A stretch of 59,653 bases of DNA from an uncultured Methylobacter sp. (lineage in GTDB: Bacteria; Pseudomonadota; Gammaproteobacteria; Methylococcales; Methylomonadaceae): NCBI GenBank assembly GCA_903832775.1, contig CAILCX010000214.1, positions 1 through 59,653 of the forward strand, in the 5' to 3' direction. Below are positions 30,395-40,291 of this stretch, piece by piece. Under the pieces are notes generated by a model. It was not told the origin of the DNA and ran no database searches. It worked only from the letters and a program-made list of their open reading frames with translations. How positions within the stretch are numbered: the stretch's first letter is position 1; each line of letters opens with the position of its first letter. The position numbers and the translations under genes are program-made.

Positions 30395-32143
30395 TTGAAA
30401 AAAACCATAAGACACCGCATCCCACGATTATTTGTTATTCTTTTTTTGATCCTGCCTTTGCAAGCATCTCTTGCTGAAGACATAATCACTCAGGAAACCG
30501 GCATATCGCAGGAAATTACGGCCATTATTACGGCAAAACAACATCCTTATCTGGTGCTGTCGAATTTCCCAAATCGCACTGATGATCTGGAAGCGCTTTA
30601 TAAACTGTCCAACCACGAATTGTTATGGCTTGGTACGCCCGATTCAGAAAAGAAAATTAATGAAGCGCTCGTTTTACTGGCCAACGCGACTGTTCACGGT
30701 TTAAATCCTAAAAACTACGATACTGAAACTTTATGGCAAAAACTACAACCCGCCTTACAGTTGAAACCGGATGCTTATAAAGATTTGGCCTTATACGATA
30801 CAGCTTTAAGCATCTCGTTACTGAGATTCCTGCATGATTTGCATTATGGTCGGGTCAACCCTCAGGGCATAAACTTTAACTTGAAGTTAAGGGAAAAAAA
30901 GCTGATTGATTTACCGTTATTGATCAAAAATAGCCTGAACCAAAAAACCTTGGCTGACCTACCATTGGCGGTTGAACCCAAATTAAAACAATATCAGAAG
31001 TTAAAGCCAGCCCTGGCAAATTACCGCCAACTTGCCGCGAACTCATTGCCATTTAAATTTGACTTTAAAGAAACTCTGCGCCCCGGTGAATCCAATCCAC
31101 AAATCGCCCAGCTTCGCCGATTTTTGATCACAGTTGGGGAAATGCCGGAAGAAAAATCTGTTTCAACCACTCAAAAATCCTCGCTCTATTCGGATGCCAT
31201 CGTTAGCGGAGTTAAAAAGTTTCAAAAACGTCATGGACTGACGGCTGACGGGCATATTGGAAAAGGTTCTGTTGCTGCGTTAAATATACCGTTAATCCAA
31301 CGCGTTACCCAAATTGAGTTAGCTATGGAAAGACTACGTTGGTTACCTGCGCTTAGTACCGGCGCCTCTATCATCGTTAACATTCCGGCCTTTCAATTAT
31401 GGGCATTTAATTCGGTGGATCAGAACGATTCTGATGTATTAAACATGCGAGTAGTTGTGGGCAATGCGCTAAAAACCCAAACCCCCGTGCTAATGGCTGA
31501 AATGCATTTTATTGATTTCATGCCTTACTGGAACGTTCCTTACAGCATCATAAAAAATGAACTGTTACCCAAGTTAATTCAAAACAGTCATTATCTTGAA
31601 AAAGAAAATATGGAACTGGTTTCGGTTTTCCGCGACTCAGAAAAACCCACAGCATTTAACCAGGAAACCATGAGCCTGCTTAAAGAAGGTAAATTAAGAG
31701 TCAGACAGCGACCCGGTGGCAAGAATGCACTGGGCAGAGTGAAGTTTATCTTCCCCAACAAAGATGATGTCTATTTACATGATACGCCATCAAACGCTTT
31801 GTTTAGCAGATCAAGAAGAGATTTTAGCCATGGCTGCGTGCGAGTCGAGAACCCACAAAAACTGGCTGAATTTGCACTGAAAGATCAGGATAACTGGAAT
31901 ACAGATACCATAAAAGAGGCTCTTAACACGCCAAAAACCCAGAGGGTCATACTGAAAAAACCAATACCGGTTTTGTTTTTTTACACTACGGCCTATTTTG
32001 ATCACAATGACAGCCTGGATTTTTACCCCGATATCTACGGTCATGATGCAGTATTATTGGAAGCATTAAGTAAACCTGATGATTTATCCGATCAATCGCT
32101 TTTTATCAGTTCCAACGCAACTCAAGAAGCAGTGATTCAATAG
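30395..32143 (+). CDS. L,D-transpeptidase (LdtD/YcbB-like)
   Basis: Periplasmic enzyme that forms 3-3 cross-links between mDAP residues in peptidoglycan. I choose a TTG start at 30395, which gives a normal signal peptide (MKKTIRHRIPRLFVILFLIL) just after GAAGAA. An ATG at 30344 would add 17 residues before it. The rest contains a scaffold domain (around GLNPKNYDTETLW), a peptidoglycan-binding domain (VKKFQKRHGLTADGHIGKGS), and a YkuD catalytic domain with the substrate loop typical of YcbB. The catalytic cysteine is about residue 481 in DFSHGCVRVENP, with upstream His in VYLHDTPS. Full length is about 582 aa. Confidence 0.93.
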   Translation: MKKTIRHRIPRLFVILFLILPLQASLAEDIITQETGISQEITAIITAKQHPYLVLSNFPNRTDDLEALYKLSNHELLWLGTPDSEKKINEALVLLANATVHGLNPKNYDTETLWQKLQPALQLKPDAYKDLALYDTALSISLLRFLHDLHYGRVNPQGINFNLKLREKKLIDLPLLIKNSLNQKTLADLPLAVEPKLKQYQKLKPALANYRQLAANSLPFKFDFKETLRPGESNPQIAQLRRFLITVGEMPEEKSVSTTQKSSLYSDAIVSGVKKFQKRHGLTADGHIGKGSVAALNIPLIQRVTQIELAMERLRWLPALSTGASIIVNIPAFQLWAFNSVDQNDSDVLNMRVVVGNALKTQTPVLMAEMHFIDFMPYWNVPYSIIKNELLPKLIQNSHYLEKENMELVSVFRDSEKPTAFNQETMSLLKEGKLRVRQRPGGKNALGRVKFIFPNKDDVYLHDTPSNALFSRSRRDFSHGCVRVENPQKLAEFALKDQDNWNTDTIKEALNTPKTQRVILKKPIPVLFFYTTAYFDHNDSLDFYPDIYGHDAVLLEALSKPDDLSDQSLFISSNATQEAVIQ

Positions 32144-32174
32144 ACTTGATTATTAGACCAAACCAATAAAAACA

Positions 32175-32210
32175 GGGTCGGTACTTTTAAAGTAATTTGC
32201 CGACCCTTTA
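32175..32210 (+). terminator. Terminator after the L,D-transpeptidase gene
   Basis: GGGTCGG pairs with CCGACCC around a small inner hairpin (ACTTTTAAAGT), followed by TTTA. It lies 32 bases past the stop codon. Confidence 0.6.
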
Positions 32211-32439
32211 GTATGCTGACAGTCGAATACAACCATTCAATACGCAAAGCATTGGTTGCTTCGATTCATTTTGCGCAATTTCTTTACGCATCTCAAGTTC
32301 ATCCGATTTAGAAAAAAATTTACATCTTATCCGTATAAGGGAGTCTTTAACCAGATTGGAAAAAAGCTGATCATGGCCCTATTCGTGAGTAATCTAAGTA
32401 AACAGCTTTTTTAAGTCACCGATCAACATTAACCACCGC

Positions 32440-32468
32440 TTGACATTCAATCATTTGATTGACAAAAT
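32440..32468 (+). promoter_or_regulatory. Promoter of the TetR-RND efflux operon
   Basis: A perfect -35 box TTGACA (32440-32445), a 17-base spacer and a -10 box CAAAAT (32463-32468). Both boxes are overlapped or flanked by the palindromes listed next, as expected for an autorepressed operon. Confidence 0.65.
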
Positions 32469-32494
32469 ATAAATCAAACGATTGATTTATATTT
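32448..32494. promoter_or_regulatory. Double palindromic operator for the TetR regulator
   Basis: Two inverted repeats lie in the operon promoter. The first, CAATCA-TT-TGATTG (32448-32461), fills the spacer between -35 and -10. The second has perfect 13-base arms, AAATATAAATCAA and TTGATTTATATTT, around spacer ACGA (32465-32494), and covers the -10 box and likely start point. Both contain the TCAA/TTGA half-site. They are probably the binding sites of the adjacent TetR-family protein. Confidence 0.75.
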
Positions 32495-32511
32495 AACGAC
32501 TGTGAGTAAGC

Positions 32512-33174
32512 ATGACTAAATCCGCCGATAACCAGACAGAACAGGGTAATGCCCGTGGCTGTTTGATCATGGCTGCATTGCGAATCTTTGCCGAAAAAGG
32601 TTTTGGTAGCGCAACCACGCGTAATATTTGCGAATTAGCAGGAACTAATATCTCTGCCATTCGCTATTACTTCGGTGATAAAGCCGGGTTGTATAGGGCT
32701 GCTTTTACTGAGTCTATGGGCGGACTTCCTTGCCATTCAACTCTCGATACTTTCGCTAACCTGCCTTTGCCAGAAGCTTTACATTTGTTTTTCAGGGAAT
32801 TCCTTGAGCCCTTAAAAAAGGGTGAAGAGTTACGCCTGGCGATGAAATTGCGCTTTCGGGAAATGATCGAACCTACCGGAGTCTGGCAACAAGAAATTGA
32901 TGCCGAAATCAAGCCGCAATTCGACGCCTTATTGTCGATAATAAAACAATATTTAAAGTTAGAGAGTAGTGATGACGATATGCAACGCCTGGCGTTTGCA
33001 ATTATTGGTATGGCGGTACATTTTTATGTCGGTCAGGACGTTATTGCCATTATTGCACCACACCTGCTTGATACGGCTGAAGAAATCGATACCCTGGCTG
33101 AACGTTTATCAGGCTATGCCGTTGCGATGATTGAAAGTGAAGCTAAACGTCGGTTAATGGATAACGATTTATGA
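32512..33174 (+). CDS. TetR-family repressor with CerR-type C-terminal domain
   Basis: The 220 aa protein has the TetR helix-turn-helix at residues 15-65 (AALRIFAEKGFGSATTRNIC, then ISAIRYYFGDKAGLYRAAF). The C-terminal ligand domain is of the DUF1956/CerR (CecR, YbiH) type, with LRLAMKLRFREMIEP. It is the first gene of an efflux operon and overlaps the next gene by 4 bases (ATGA). A large palindrome covers its promoter, so it most likely represses itself and the pump until an inducer binds. The inducer cannot be predicted. Confidence 0.88.
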   Translation: MTKSADNQTEQGNARGCLIMAALRIFAEKGFGSATTRNICELAGTNISAIRYYFGDKAGLYRAAFTESMGGLPCHSTLDTFANLPLPEALHLFFREFLEPLKKGEELRLAMKLRFREMIEPTGVWQQEIDAEIKPQFDALLSIIKQYLKLESSDDDMQRLAFAIIGMAVHFYVGQDVIAIIAPHLLDTAEEIDTLAERLSGYAVAMIESEAKRRLMDNDL

Positions 33175-34619
33175 ACATAATATTTCCCCATCGTCTAGGC
33201 TTTGTTGTTTATGCTTTATTGCTGACTGGCTGTGGCTTAAAAGGTGGCTGGCTGACTACCGTCGGCCCAGATTACCAAGCACCTAGCCCACCGACCGCTC
33301 CCCAATGGAATGCACCTCAACCGACGCTTGCGCATCAGGGTGAACTAACCGAATTAACCAACTGGTGGAAAAAGTTTAATGATCCCACGCTTAGCCAATT
33401 GCTGGCCGCCGCACAAAACGAAAGCGCGAGTATTGCCAAAGCCAAAGCTCATATCGAAGAGGCACGAGCCAGTCTGGTTGGCTCTGAATCTGTATTTTTG
33501 CCCAGTTTAGATTCACAAATAAGCAGTAGCCGCTCGTCCTTCTCTTTCGGCCAAGCACCCTTCATCCGCAATCAGCATCAAATCAGCATACAATCCAGTT
33601 GGGAAGTTGACTTGTTCGGTGGCCTAGCGCGCCAGCAAGAAGCCAACCTTAGCAAATTGGCCTCACGAACGGCAGCCTGGCACGATGCGCGGGTTGCGGT
33701 GGCGGCTGAACTTGCCAATGCTTACTTGGCCTACCGTTATTGTGAAACGCAAGTACAGTTACACAAAACAGATACAGAATCCCGGTTAGCCACGGCAAAA
33801 CTGCTGGCTGTTGCGATGAAAGCGGGTTTACGCAACGCGACAGATCAAGCACTTGCCAGTGCCAGTGCCGCTGAAGGCAACAATGTCATGCTACAACGAC
33901 AAACTCAATGTGAACGCTCGCTTAAAGGACTGGTTGCGATGACCGGCCTGGAAGAAATCAAGCTTCGTCAGTTAGTGGTGCGTTTTCCTGATCATGTCGC
34001 CAAACTGCCCAGTCCACCGCCCTTCCCTATCAATGCCGTCCCGGCAATAATGCTGCTTCAACGACCTGATGTAGCGGTCGCCGAACGCGATATGGCCGAA
34101 GCCAGCGCTAAAATCGGTGTAGAACAAGCCCAACGTTATCCCAAATTAAGCTTATCTGGAAATATTACGCCTGTGTTGCAAAACATCAACGGCGCGGCTT
34201 TAAGCCTGGCGGAAACCTGGTCGTACGGCCCCACTTTGAGCTTACCTTTATTTGATGCCGGCAAACGCGCCGCAAATGTAGACGCGGCAAAAGCGAATTA
34301 TACCGCCGCCACCTCGCAATTTCGTGCCACGGTAAGAACAGCGGTAAAAGAAGTGGAAGATGCACTGGTGCGTTTGGCGAGTTTAGAGCAACGTCTACCT
34401 CAAGCAAATTCAGCTGCCAGCGGTTATAAAGCCAGCTTCCAGGCGACCCAAAAACTATTCGACAGTGGCTTGGGCAATTTACTTGATGTTGAAGTGGCAA
34501 GACGTTCCCTAGTGTCTGCCGATCTGGCCGTTAAAGAACTTGAACAGGAAAAAGTGAGTGCATGGATTGCCCTGTATCGTGCGATTGGCGGCGGCTGGGA
34601 GGACAAGCCAAGTCACTAA
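33171..34619 (+). CDS. RND efflux outer-membrane lipoprotein (NodT/OprM type)
   Basis: TolC-like trimeric outer-membrane channel for the tripartite pump. The 482 aa protein has a lipoprotein signal with lipobox LLTGC, then VGPDYQAPSPPTAPQWN, which is typical of the NodT family. Two OEP repeats follow, the second around VAVAERDMAEASAKIGVEQA and YGPTLSLPLFDAGKRAANVD. The start overlaps the TetR stop (ATGA). The membrane-fusion protein starts 70 bases downstream. Confidence 0.93.
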   Translation: MNIIFPHRLGFVVYALLLTGCGLKGGWLTTVGPDYQAPSPPTAPQWNAPQPTLAHQGELTELTNWWKKFNDPTLSQLLAAAQNESASIAKAKAHIEEARASLVGSESVFLPSLDSQISSSRSSFSFGQAPFIRNQHQISIQSSWEVDLFGGLARQQEANLSKLASRTAAWHDARVAVAAELANAYLAYRYCETQVQLHKTDTESRLATAKLLAVAMKAGLRNATDQALASASAAEGNNVMLQRQTQCERSLKGLVAMTGLEEIKLRQLVVRFPDHVAKLPSPPPFPINAVPAIMLLQRPDVAVAERDMAEASAKIGVEQAQRYPKLSLSGNITPVLQNINGAALSLAETWSYGPTLSLPLFDAGKRAANVDAAKANYTAATSQFRATVRTAVKEVEDALVRLASLEQRLPQANSAASGYKASFQATQKLFDSGLGNLLDVEVARRSLVSADLAVKELEQEKVSAWIALYRAIGGGWEDKPSH

Positions 34620-34689
34620 TCAAAAATCAGTTAAATATTATTATTTTCCTACACCAAAAACCGAATTTCCAAGCGGAGAAAAACTCATA

Positions 34690-35796
34690 ATGAAAGGCAA
34701 AATCCTTGCACTTTTAAGCACACTATTCATATTCATCAGTTTTGGTATTACCATTGGCCAGACCGAAGAAACACTGCCCAATGCCAAAAACAACACCCAG
34801 GCAGCACTTAACGTAACGGTCATCAAACCCGTGCAACTCGATATTCCTCAGACCTTGACCGCCAACGGCTCTATCGCAGCCTGGCAGGAAGCGATTATTG
34901 GCGCGCAAATCAGTGATTTATGTTTAAACGAAGTGCGGGTGCAAGTCGGCGAAAGTGTGCATAAAGACCAGGTTCTGGCGGTGTTTGCCGATGACAGCGT
35001 GCTGGCGGATGTCGCCAAAGCGAAAGCAACGGTCGCAGAAGCCGAAGCAACGCTGGCCGAAGCGCAACTTAACGCAGATCGGGCAAGACAGGTAGCCGGT
35101 TCCGGTGTACTCAGCGAACAACAAGTCGCGCAATATATGACCGGTGAGAAAACCGCAAAAGCCAAACTGCAATCAGCCAAAGCCCAGCTGGATAGCCAAT
35201 TGTTACGGCAAAAACACACCCGCGTCCTTGCCAGTGATGATGGCATTATTACTTCGCGTGCCGCGACACTGGGTGCCGTGGCGACTCCCGGCCAAGAATT
35301 ATTTCGGCTGATCCGGCAAAACCGCCTGGAATGGCGGGCAGAAGTCACCGCTGCGGAAATGACCAGTCTTAAAACAGGGGTTGCCGTTACCGTGACTATA
35401 CCCAACGTGGGACAAGTACAGGGCAAAGTGCGTTTTCTTGCCCCGACCCTGGATCCACAAAGCCGCAACGGCTTGGTATATGTCGATCTGCCCAATGCCG
35501 CCAGCCACGGGTTACGTGCAGGGATGTTTGCGCAAGGCGAGTTTACTTTAGGCAGCAGTTCTGCTTTGACAATTCCGCAAGATGCCCTGTCGTTGCGCGA
35601 AGGTTTCAGCTTCGTTTTTCGTTTGGGCCAACAAACGCAAGACCACGCCACTGTCAGTCAGGTCAAGGTGCAATTGGGGCGACGCATGGGCGAACATTAC
35701 GAAATCCTTTCCGGCCTCAAACAGGAAGATCGCCTGGTTGCCAGCGGCGCGGCATTTTTGACCGATGGTGATAGTGTGAAGGTAGTGGAAAAATGA
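34690..35796 (+). CDS. RND periplasmic adaptor (membrane fusion protein)
   Basis: HlyD/AcrA-type adaptor that links the inner-membrane pump to the outer-membrane channel. I start at ATG 34690 (368 aa), which follows a GGAG ribosome site and opens a signal peptide (MKGKILALLSTLFIFISFGI). The in-frame start at 34558 lies inside the preceding gene and adds an unrelated extension. The barrel-sandwich and coiled-coil parts are clear: ISDLCLNEVRVQVGESVHKD, the Ala/Glu-rich hairpin KAKATVAEAEATLAEAQL, and GVLSEQQVAQYMTGEKTAKA. It overlaps the permease start by 4 bases. Confidence 0.92.
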   Translation: MKGKILALLSTLFIFISFGITIGQTEETLPNAKNNTQAALNVTVIKPVQLDIPQTLTANGSIAAWQEAIIGAQISDLCLNEVRVQVGESVHKDQVLAVFADDSVLADVAKAKATVAEAEATLAEAQLNADRARQVAGSGVLSEQQVAQYMTGEKTAKAKLQSAKAQLDSQLLRQKHTRVLASDDGIITSRAATLGAVATPGQELFRLIRQNRLEWRAEVTAAEMTSLKTGVAVTVTIPNVGQVQGKVRFLAPTLDPQSRNGLVYVDLPNAASHGLRAGMFAQGEFTLGSSSALTIPQDALSLREGFSFVFRLGQQTQDHATVSQVKVQLGRRMGEHYEILSGLKQEDRLVASGAAFLTDGDSVKVVEK

Positions 35797-38700
35797 ACAT
35801 TTCCACTTGGTGCATCCGTAACCCCATCCCAGCCTTAATGCTGTTCCTGCTAATGAGCGTGGGCGGCATGATGAGCTTTAAGGCTATGAAAATCCAAAAC
35901 TTTCCTGATCTGGATTTGCCGACTGTCATTGTGACCTGCAGCTTGCCCGGCGCGTCACCAGGGCAATTGGAAACCGACGTTGCGAGAAAAATTGAAAATT
36001 CGCTGGCAACCGTACAAGGTTTAAAACACCTCACCACCACTATTAAAGATGGCAGTGTCACAATTACCGCTGAATTTCGCCTGGAAAAACCCGCCCAGGA
36101 AGCGGTCGACGATGTTCGTTCAGCTGTCAGCAAAGTGCGTTCCGATTTGCCTGGTGACTTACGCGACCCGATTGTCAACAAACTTAATCTTGCCGGTTCA
36201 CCGATTTTAGCCTTCACGGTAGCCTCGACCCAACGTGATGAAGAAGCTTTGTCCTGGTTTGTCGATGACACTATCACCAAACGACTTTTATCGGTACGTG
36301 GTGTTGGCGATGTAAAGCGCGTTGGTGGTGTCAGTCGCGAAGTGACGATTGCCCTTGATCCCGTCAAACTGCAAGCGCTAGGGGCAACCGCTTCGGACCT
36401 GTCCCGTCAATTGCGGCAAATTCAGCAGGAAAGTTCCGGTGGACGTACCGACTTGGGTGGAGGCGAACAACCCGTCCGTACCTTGGCCAATGTCAAATCA
36501 GTTGATGAATTGCGTCCCCTCCAAATATCGCTATCCGATGGACGGCGCGTCCGCCTTGATCAAGTTGCAACAATTACCGATGGCGTCGCTGAACCTCGGG
36601 CACTGGCCTTTTTCAATGGCAAACCCGTGGTAGGGTTTGAAGTCACCCGCAGTCGTGGTGAGAGTGAAGTTGAAGTTGGCGCTGGCGTGCAAAAAGCCCT
36701 AGCGGAGTTGCGTCTTGCCAATTCAGATGTCGAACTTAACGAAGCCTTTAATTTTGTCGTGCCCGTGCAGGAAGAGTTTAACGGCTCCATGACTTTGCTT
36801 TACGAAGGCGCGTTGCTGGCGGTATTGGTAGTCTGGTTGTTTTTGCGCGATTGGCGAGCCACCTTTATCTCTTCTGTCGCCCTGCCCTTGTCGGCGATTC
36901 CGGCATTTATGGGCATGGATTATTTTGGCTTTTCGCTGAATGTCGTCACTTTGCTGGCATTATCCCTAATCATCGGCATTTTGGTCGATGATGCTATTGT
37001 TGAAGTCGAAAACATCGTCCGTCATTTACGAATGGGCAAAACACCTTATCAGGCTGCGATGGAAGCCGCCGATGAAATTGGTATGGCGGTAGTCGCTACC
37101 ACATTTGCCTTGGTGGCGGTATTTTTGCCTACCGCGTTTATGAGCGGCATTGCCGGGCGCTTTTTCAAGCAATTCGGCTGGACGGCTTCATTGGCAATCA
37201 TGGCCTCCTTAGTCGTGGCAAGAATGCTGACGCCAATGATGTCAGCCTATTTACTGAAAAATACTGGTCACAAAGTACAAGCCGATAGCCGGATTATGCA
37301 TTATTACCTTGCTATGGCAGCTTGGTGTTTACGGCATAGACTGCTCACTATCAGTGCGGCGGTAGCGTTTTTTGTTGGTTCTTTATTTTTAATTCCCTTG
37401 TTGCCCAAGGGCTTCGTCCCGCCGGATGACAATCCGCAAAGCCAAGTATTTGTCGAATTACCCCCCGGGGCAACCTTGCAACAGACACGGGCTTCAGCCG
37501 AAACCGCGCGGCAATTGGTCGCCGCAGTGCCTTATGTAAAAAACATTTACACCACCATCGGCGCCGGCACGGCGGGCGCCGATCCCATGACCACTCAGGG
37601 TGGCGGTGATGTCCGTAAAGCAACCTTAACTATCGTACTGGCCAACCGTCAGGATAGGCCGATGCGCAAACAAGTCATCGAGAAAGATATCCGCAAAGCC
37701 TTGCAAGCCTTGCCTGGCGTGCGTACCAAAGTAGGTCTCGGGTCGTCCGGTGAAAAATACATCTTAGTGTTGAGCGGTGAAGACCCCCAAGCCTTGTCTA
37801 CCGCAGCTTATGCGGTGCAAAAAGATTTACGGAGCATTCACGGGCTGGGCAATATCGCCTCCAGCGCGGCTTTAGTCAGACCCGAAATTTCCGTGCGGCC
37901 CAATTTCGCCCGTGCCGCTGACTTGGGCGTGACGTCAGCTGCCATCGCCGAAACCCTGCGCATCGCGACAGTCGGTGATTATGATATGTCACTGCCCAAA
38001 TTCAATCTCGCGCAACGCCAGGTTCCGATCATGGTAAAGCTCAACGACACAGGCCGACATGACCTAGCCGTGCTGGAGCGTCTCGCCGTGCCGTCTAACA
38101 AACCCGGCACAGGCCCGGTGATGATCAGCCAGGTCGCTGACTTGGAATTATCCAGCGGCCCGGCGGTCATCAACCGCTTTGACCGCTCACGTAACGTCAA
38201 CTTTGAAATTGAATTGTCCGAACTGCAATTGGGCGATGTTACCACGGCCGTGCAAAACTTACCCAGCATCAGGGCGCTGCCTGCCGGTGTCAAACAAGTC
38301 AACGTCGGCGATGCGGAAATGATGATTGAATTATTCACCAGCTTTGGCGTGGCGATGCTTATCGGCGTATTGTGTATCTTTGTGGTTTTGGTGTTGTTGT
38401 TCAGGGATTTCTTACAACCCATCACCATTCTAGTAGCGTTGCCACTGTCCTTCGGTGGTGGCTTTGTCGCTTTGTTGTTGGCAGACAAGAGTTTTTCAAT
38501 GCCCTCATTGATCGGCTTGGTCATGCTTATGGGTATCGCCACCAAAAACTCCATATTGCTGGTCGAATACGCTATCGTTGCCAGACGTGATCATGGCATG
38601 GGACGCTATGAGGCCTTGCTGGACGCCTGCCACAAACGCGCCAGACCCATCGTAATGACCACCATTGCCATGGGTGCCGGCATGATGCCAATCGCGATGA

Positions 38701-38891
38701 GTTTGGGTTCTTCGGATTCATCATTCCGGAGCCCGATGGCCGTTGCAGTCATTGGCGGTCTGGTGACTTCGACGTTGCTCAGTTTGTTGGTGATTCCCGT
38801 CGCTTATACTTATTTGGATGATTTCAAAGAATTACTTTTGCGGATTTGGAAGCGGTTTGGAGACGACGGTATCGCTAAAGAACTTAGTTAG
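35793..38891 (+). CDS. RND efflux permease (HAE-1 family)
   Basis: Inner-membrane proton-driven drug exporter of the AcrB/MdtB type. The 1032 aa protein has the twelve-helix layout with two large periplasmic loops. Helix 1 starts MNISTWCIRNPIPALMLFLL. Helix 4 carries the acidic residues used for proton relay (LIIGILVDDAIVEVENIVRH). The second half has the matching TKNSILLVEYAIVARRDHGMG region and MPIAMSLGSSDSSFRSPMAV. Its ATG overlaps the adaptor stop. The specific substrate cannot be told; the Asp pair VDDA is present, so the pump is probably active. Confidence 0.94.
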   Translation: MNISTWCIRNPIPALMLFLLMSVGGMMSFKAMKIQNFPDLDLPTVIVTCSLPGASPGQLETDVARKIENSLATVQGLKHLTTTIKDGSVTITAEFRLEKPAQEAVDDVRSAVSKVRSDLPGDLRDPIVNKLNLAGSPILAFTVASTQRDEEALSWFVDDTITKRLLSVRGVGDVKRVGGVSREVTIALDPVKLQALGATASDLSRQLRQIQQESSGGRTDLGGGEQPVRTLANVKSVDELRPLQISLSDGRRVRLDQVATITDGVAEPRALAFFNGKPVVGFEVTRSRGESEVEVGAGVQKALAELRLANSDVELNEAFNFVVPVQEEFNGSMTLLYEGALLAVLVVWLFLRDWRATFISSVALPLSAIPAFMGMDYFGFSLNVVTLLALSLIIGILVDDAIVEVENIVRHLRMGKTPYQAAMEAADEIGMAVVATTFALVAVFLPTAFMSGIAGRFFKQFGWTASLAIMASLVVARMLTPMMSAYLLKNTGHKVQADSRIMHYYLAMAAWCLRHRLLTISAAVAFFVGSLFLIPLLPKGFVPPDDNPQSQVFVELPPGATLQQTRASAETARQLVAAVPYVKNIYTTIGAGTAGADPMTTQGGGDVRKATLTIVLANRQDRPMRKQVIEKDIRKALQALPGVRTKVGLGSSGEKYILVLSGEDPQALSTAAYAVQKDLRSIHGLGNIASSAALVRPEISVRPNFARAADLGVTSAAIAETLRIATVGDYDMSLPKFNLAQRQVPIMVKLNDTGRHDLAVLERLAVPSNKPGTGPVMISQVADLELSSGPAVINRFDRSRNVNFEIELSELQLGDVTTAVQNLPSIRALPAGVKQVNVGDAEMMIELFTSFGVAMLIGVLCIFVVLVLLFRDFLQPITILVALPLSFGGGFVALLLADKSFSMPSLIGLVMLMGIATKNSILLVEYAIVARRDHGMGRYEALLDACHKRARPIVMTTIAMGAGMMPIAMSLGSSDSSFRSPMAVAVIGGLVTSTLLSLLVIPVAYTYLDDFKELLLRIWKRFGDDGIAKELS

Positions 38892-38998
38892 TATCACCAT
38901 TTCTATGCAACCAACATTTGAATTATATTTTTCTTATGCAAACTATTGTTATACTGGAATTGTTTCGACTTTCACTGTACTGCTAATGGAAGATATTT

Positions 38999-40291
38999 AT
39001 GCGTAAAAAAGCTATTAAACCTTCTACTTATCTGACCGAAGTTAAAACGCTATCGGATCGGATCGTCAAAGCACAACAACCTATTCGGATTTTGGATGCC
39101 ATCAAATGGGATGATCATATCAAGCAGGATTTTCTTGATGGCCATTGTAAAAAATCGCCGATCGTAACACCGGATTACTATCAAAAACGTCCACTCGGCT
39201 TTGATCCCAACGAAAAGAAACAGGAGTTTTATCAAATCGAGCGCGATTTAATGCGCAAACTGGGGCAACTTAATCCGCTCAGCGTCATTATGCGTCGAAT
39301 GTGTAAAGAATATCTGGATGTTGTTCGCATGCTGGAAGCCAGAGGCAAACCAACTTTTTCCAATATTTCCCAGGAATTATACGGTTCTTCGCAAGACGTT
39401 TTTCATGTTGGCGATCCCACTATTGCCGATCTGGGCAGTATGATGGAAGGCACTTTAACAGAACTATTAAAACTGGATTTTCTGAATGAAGAACCTAAAA
39501 CCATCAATGGCACAGATGCAGTCATCATCCTGAACGAAAAAATTGATGCTGTATTTCCCGGCGCAGGTCTTCGCGCCATGCTCAGCGACGGTATTGTCGC
39601 TGATGCCGCAGCCGGCACCGATTACATCAAACTACGCGCTGACGCCATGTTCAACATACGTGATCTGCGAGTGCTGGAGGTTCATGAAATATGGGTACAT
39701 TTAGGCACCACGCTCAACGGTCTGGCTCAACCTTATTGTACTTTTCTGGGTAAAGGACCACCTTCTGCAACTATTACCCAAGAAGGTCTGGCGGTTTTAA
39801 TGGAAATTTTAACCTTCAGTTCCACGCCCAACCGGTTAATGCGTTTAATCAACCGGGTACGCGCCATAACGCTTGCCGAAGAAGGCGCAGACTTTATGGA
39901 TATTTTTCGTTTTTTCAAAGACAAAGGTTTGGACAATGAGGACAGCTATACGCTAAGCAGCCGGGTATTTCGAGGCAGCAGTTCAAACGGCATGCCTTTT
40001 ACCAAAGATCTGACTTATATCAAAGGTTTTGTGCTGACTTACAACTTTATGCGTCTGGCGGTCAACATGGGCAAACCGGATCGGATACCGTTACTGTTTT
40101 GCGGAAAAACCATGATCGAGGATATGAAAGTACTTGCTGATCTAGTTGAAGAAGGGACAGTAATTGCGCCCATCTTCCTGCCGCCCCAGTTTAAAGATCT
40201 GATGGGTCTTTCGTCCTGGCTAAGCTTTAGTCGCTTCATGTCATCAATGAATTTCCGGCAACTGGAACAGGATTATGCCAATGTTTTATGA
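38999..40291 (+). CDS. QEGLA-motif HExxxH metallopeptidase-like protein (DUF1704)
   Basis: Member of the family annotated as flavohemoglobin expression-modulating QEGLA motif protein (DUF1704), related to the eukaryotic MATCAP tubulin carboxypeptidases. The 430 aa protein has His229, Glu230 and His234 in VHEIWVHLGTT, the unusual HExxxH zinc motif, and the likely third zinc ligand Glu262 in ITQEGLAVLMEI. No signal peptide is visible, so it is probably cytoplasmic. The bacterial role is not known. It follows the RND operon by 107 bases and may have its own promoter. Confidence 0.88.
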   Translation: MRKKAIKPSTYLTEVKTLSDRIVKAQQPIRILDAIKWDDHIKQDFLDGHCKKSPIVTPDYYQKRPLGFDPNEKKQEFYQIERDLMRKLGQLNPLSVIMRRMCKEYLDVVRMLEARGKPTFSNISQELYGSSQDVFHVGDPTIADLGSMMEGTLTELLKLDFLNEEPKTINGTDAVIILNEKIDAVFPGAGLRAMLSDGIVADAAAGTDYIKLRADAMFNIRDLRVLEVHEIWVHLGTTLNGLAQPYCTFLGKGPPSATITQEGLAVLMEILTFSSTPNRLMRLINRVRAITLAEEGADFMDIFRFFKDKGLDNEDSYTLSSRVFRGSSSNGMPFTKDLTYIKGFVLTYNFMRLAVNMGKPDRIPLLFCGKTMIEDMKVLADLVEEGTVIAPIFLPPQFKDLMGLSSWLSFSRFMSSMNFRQLEQDYANVL

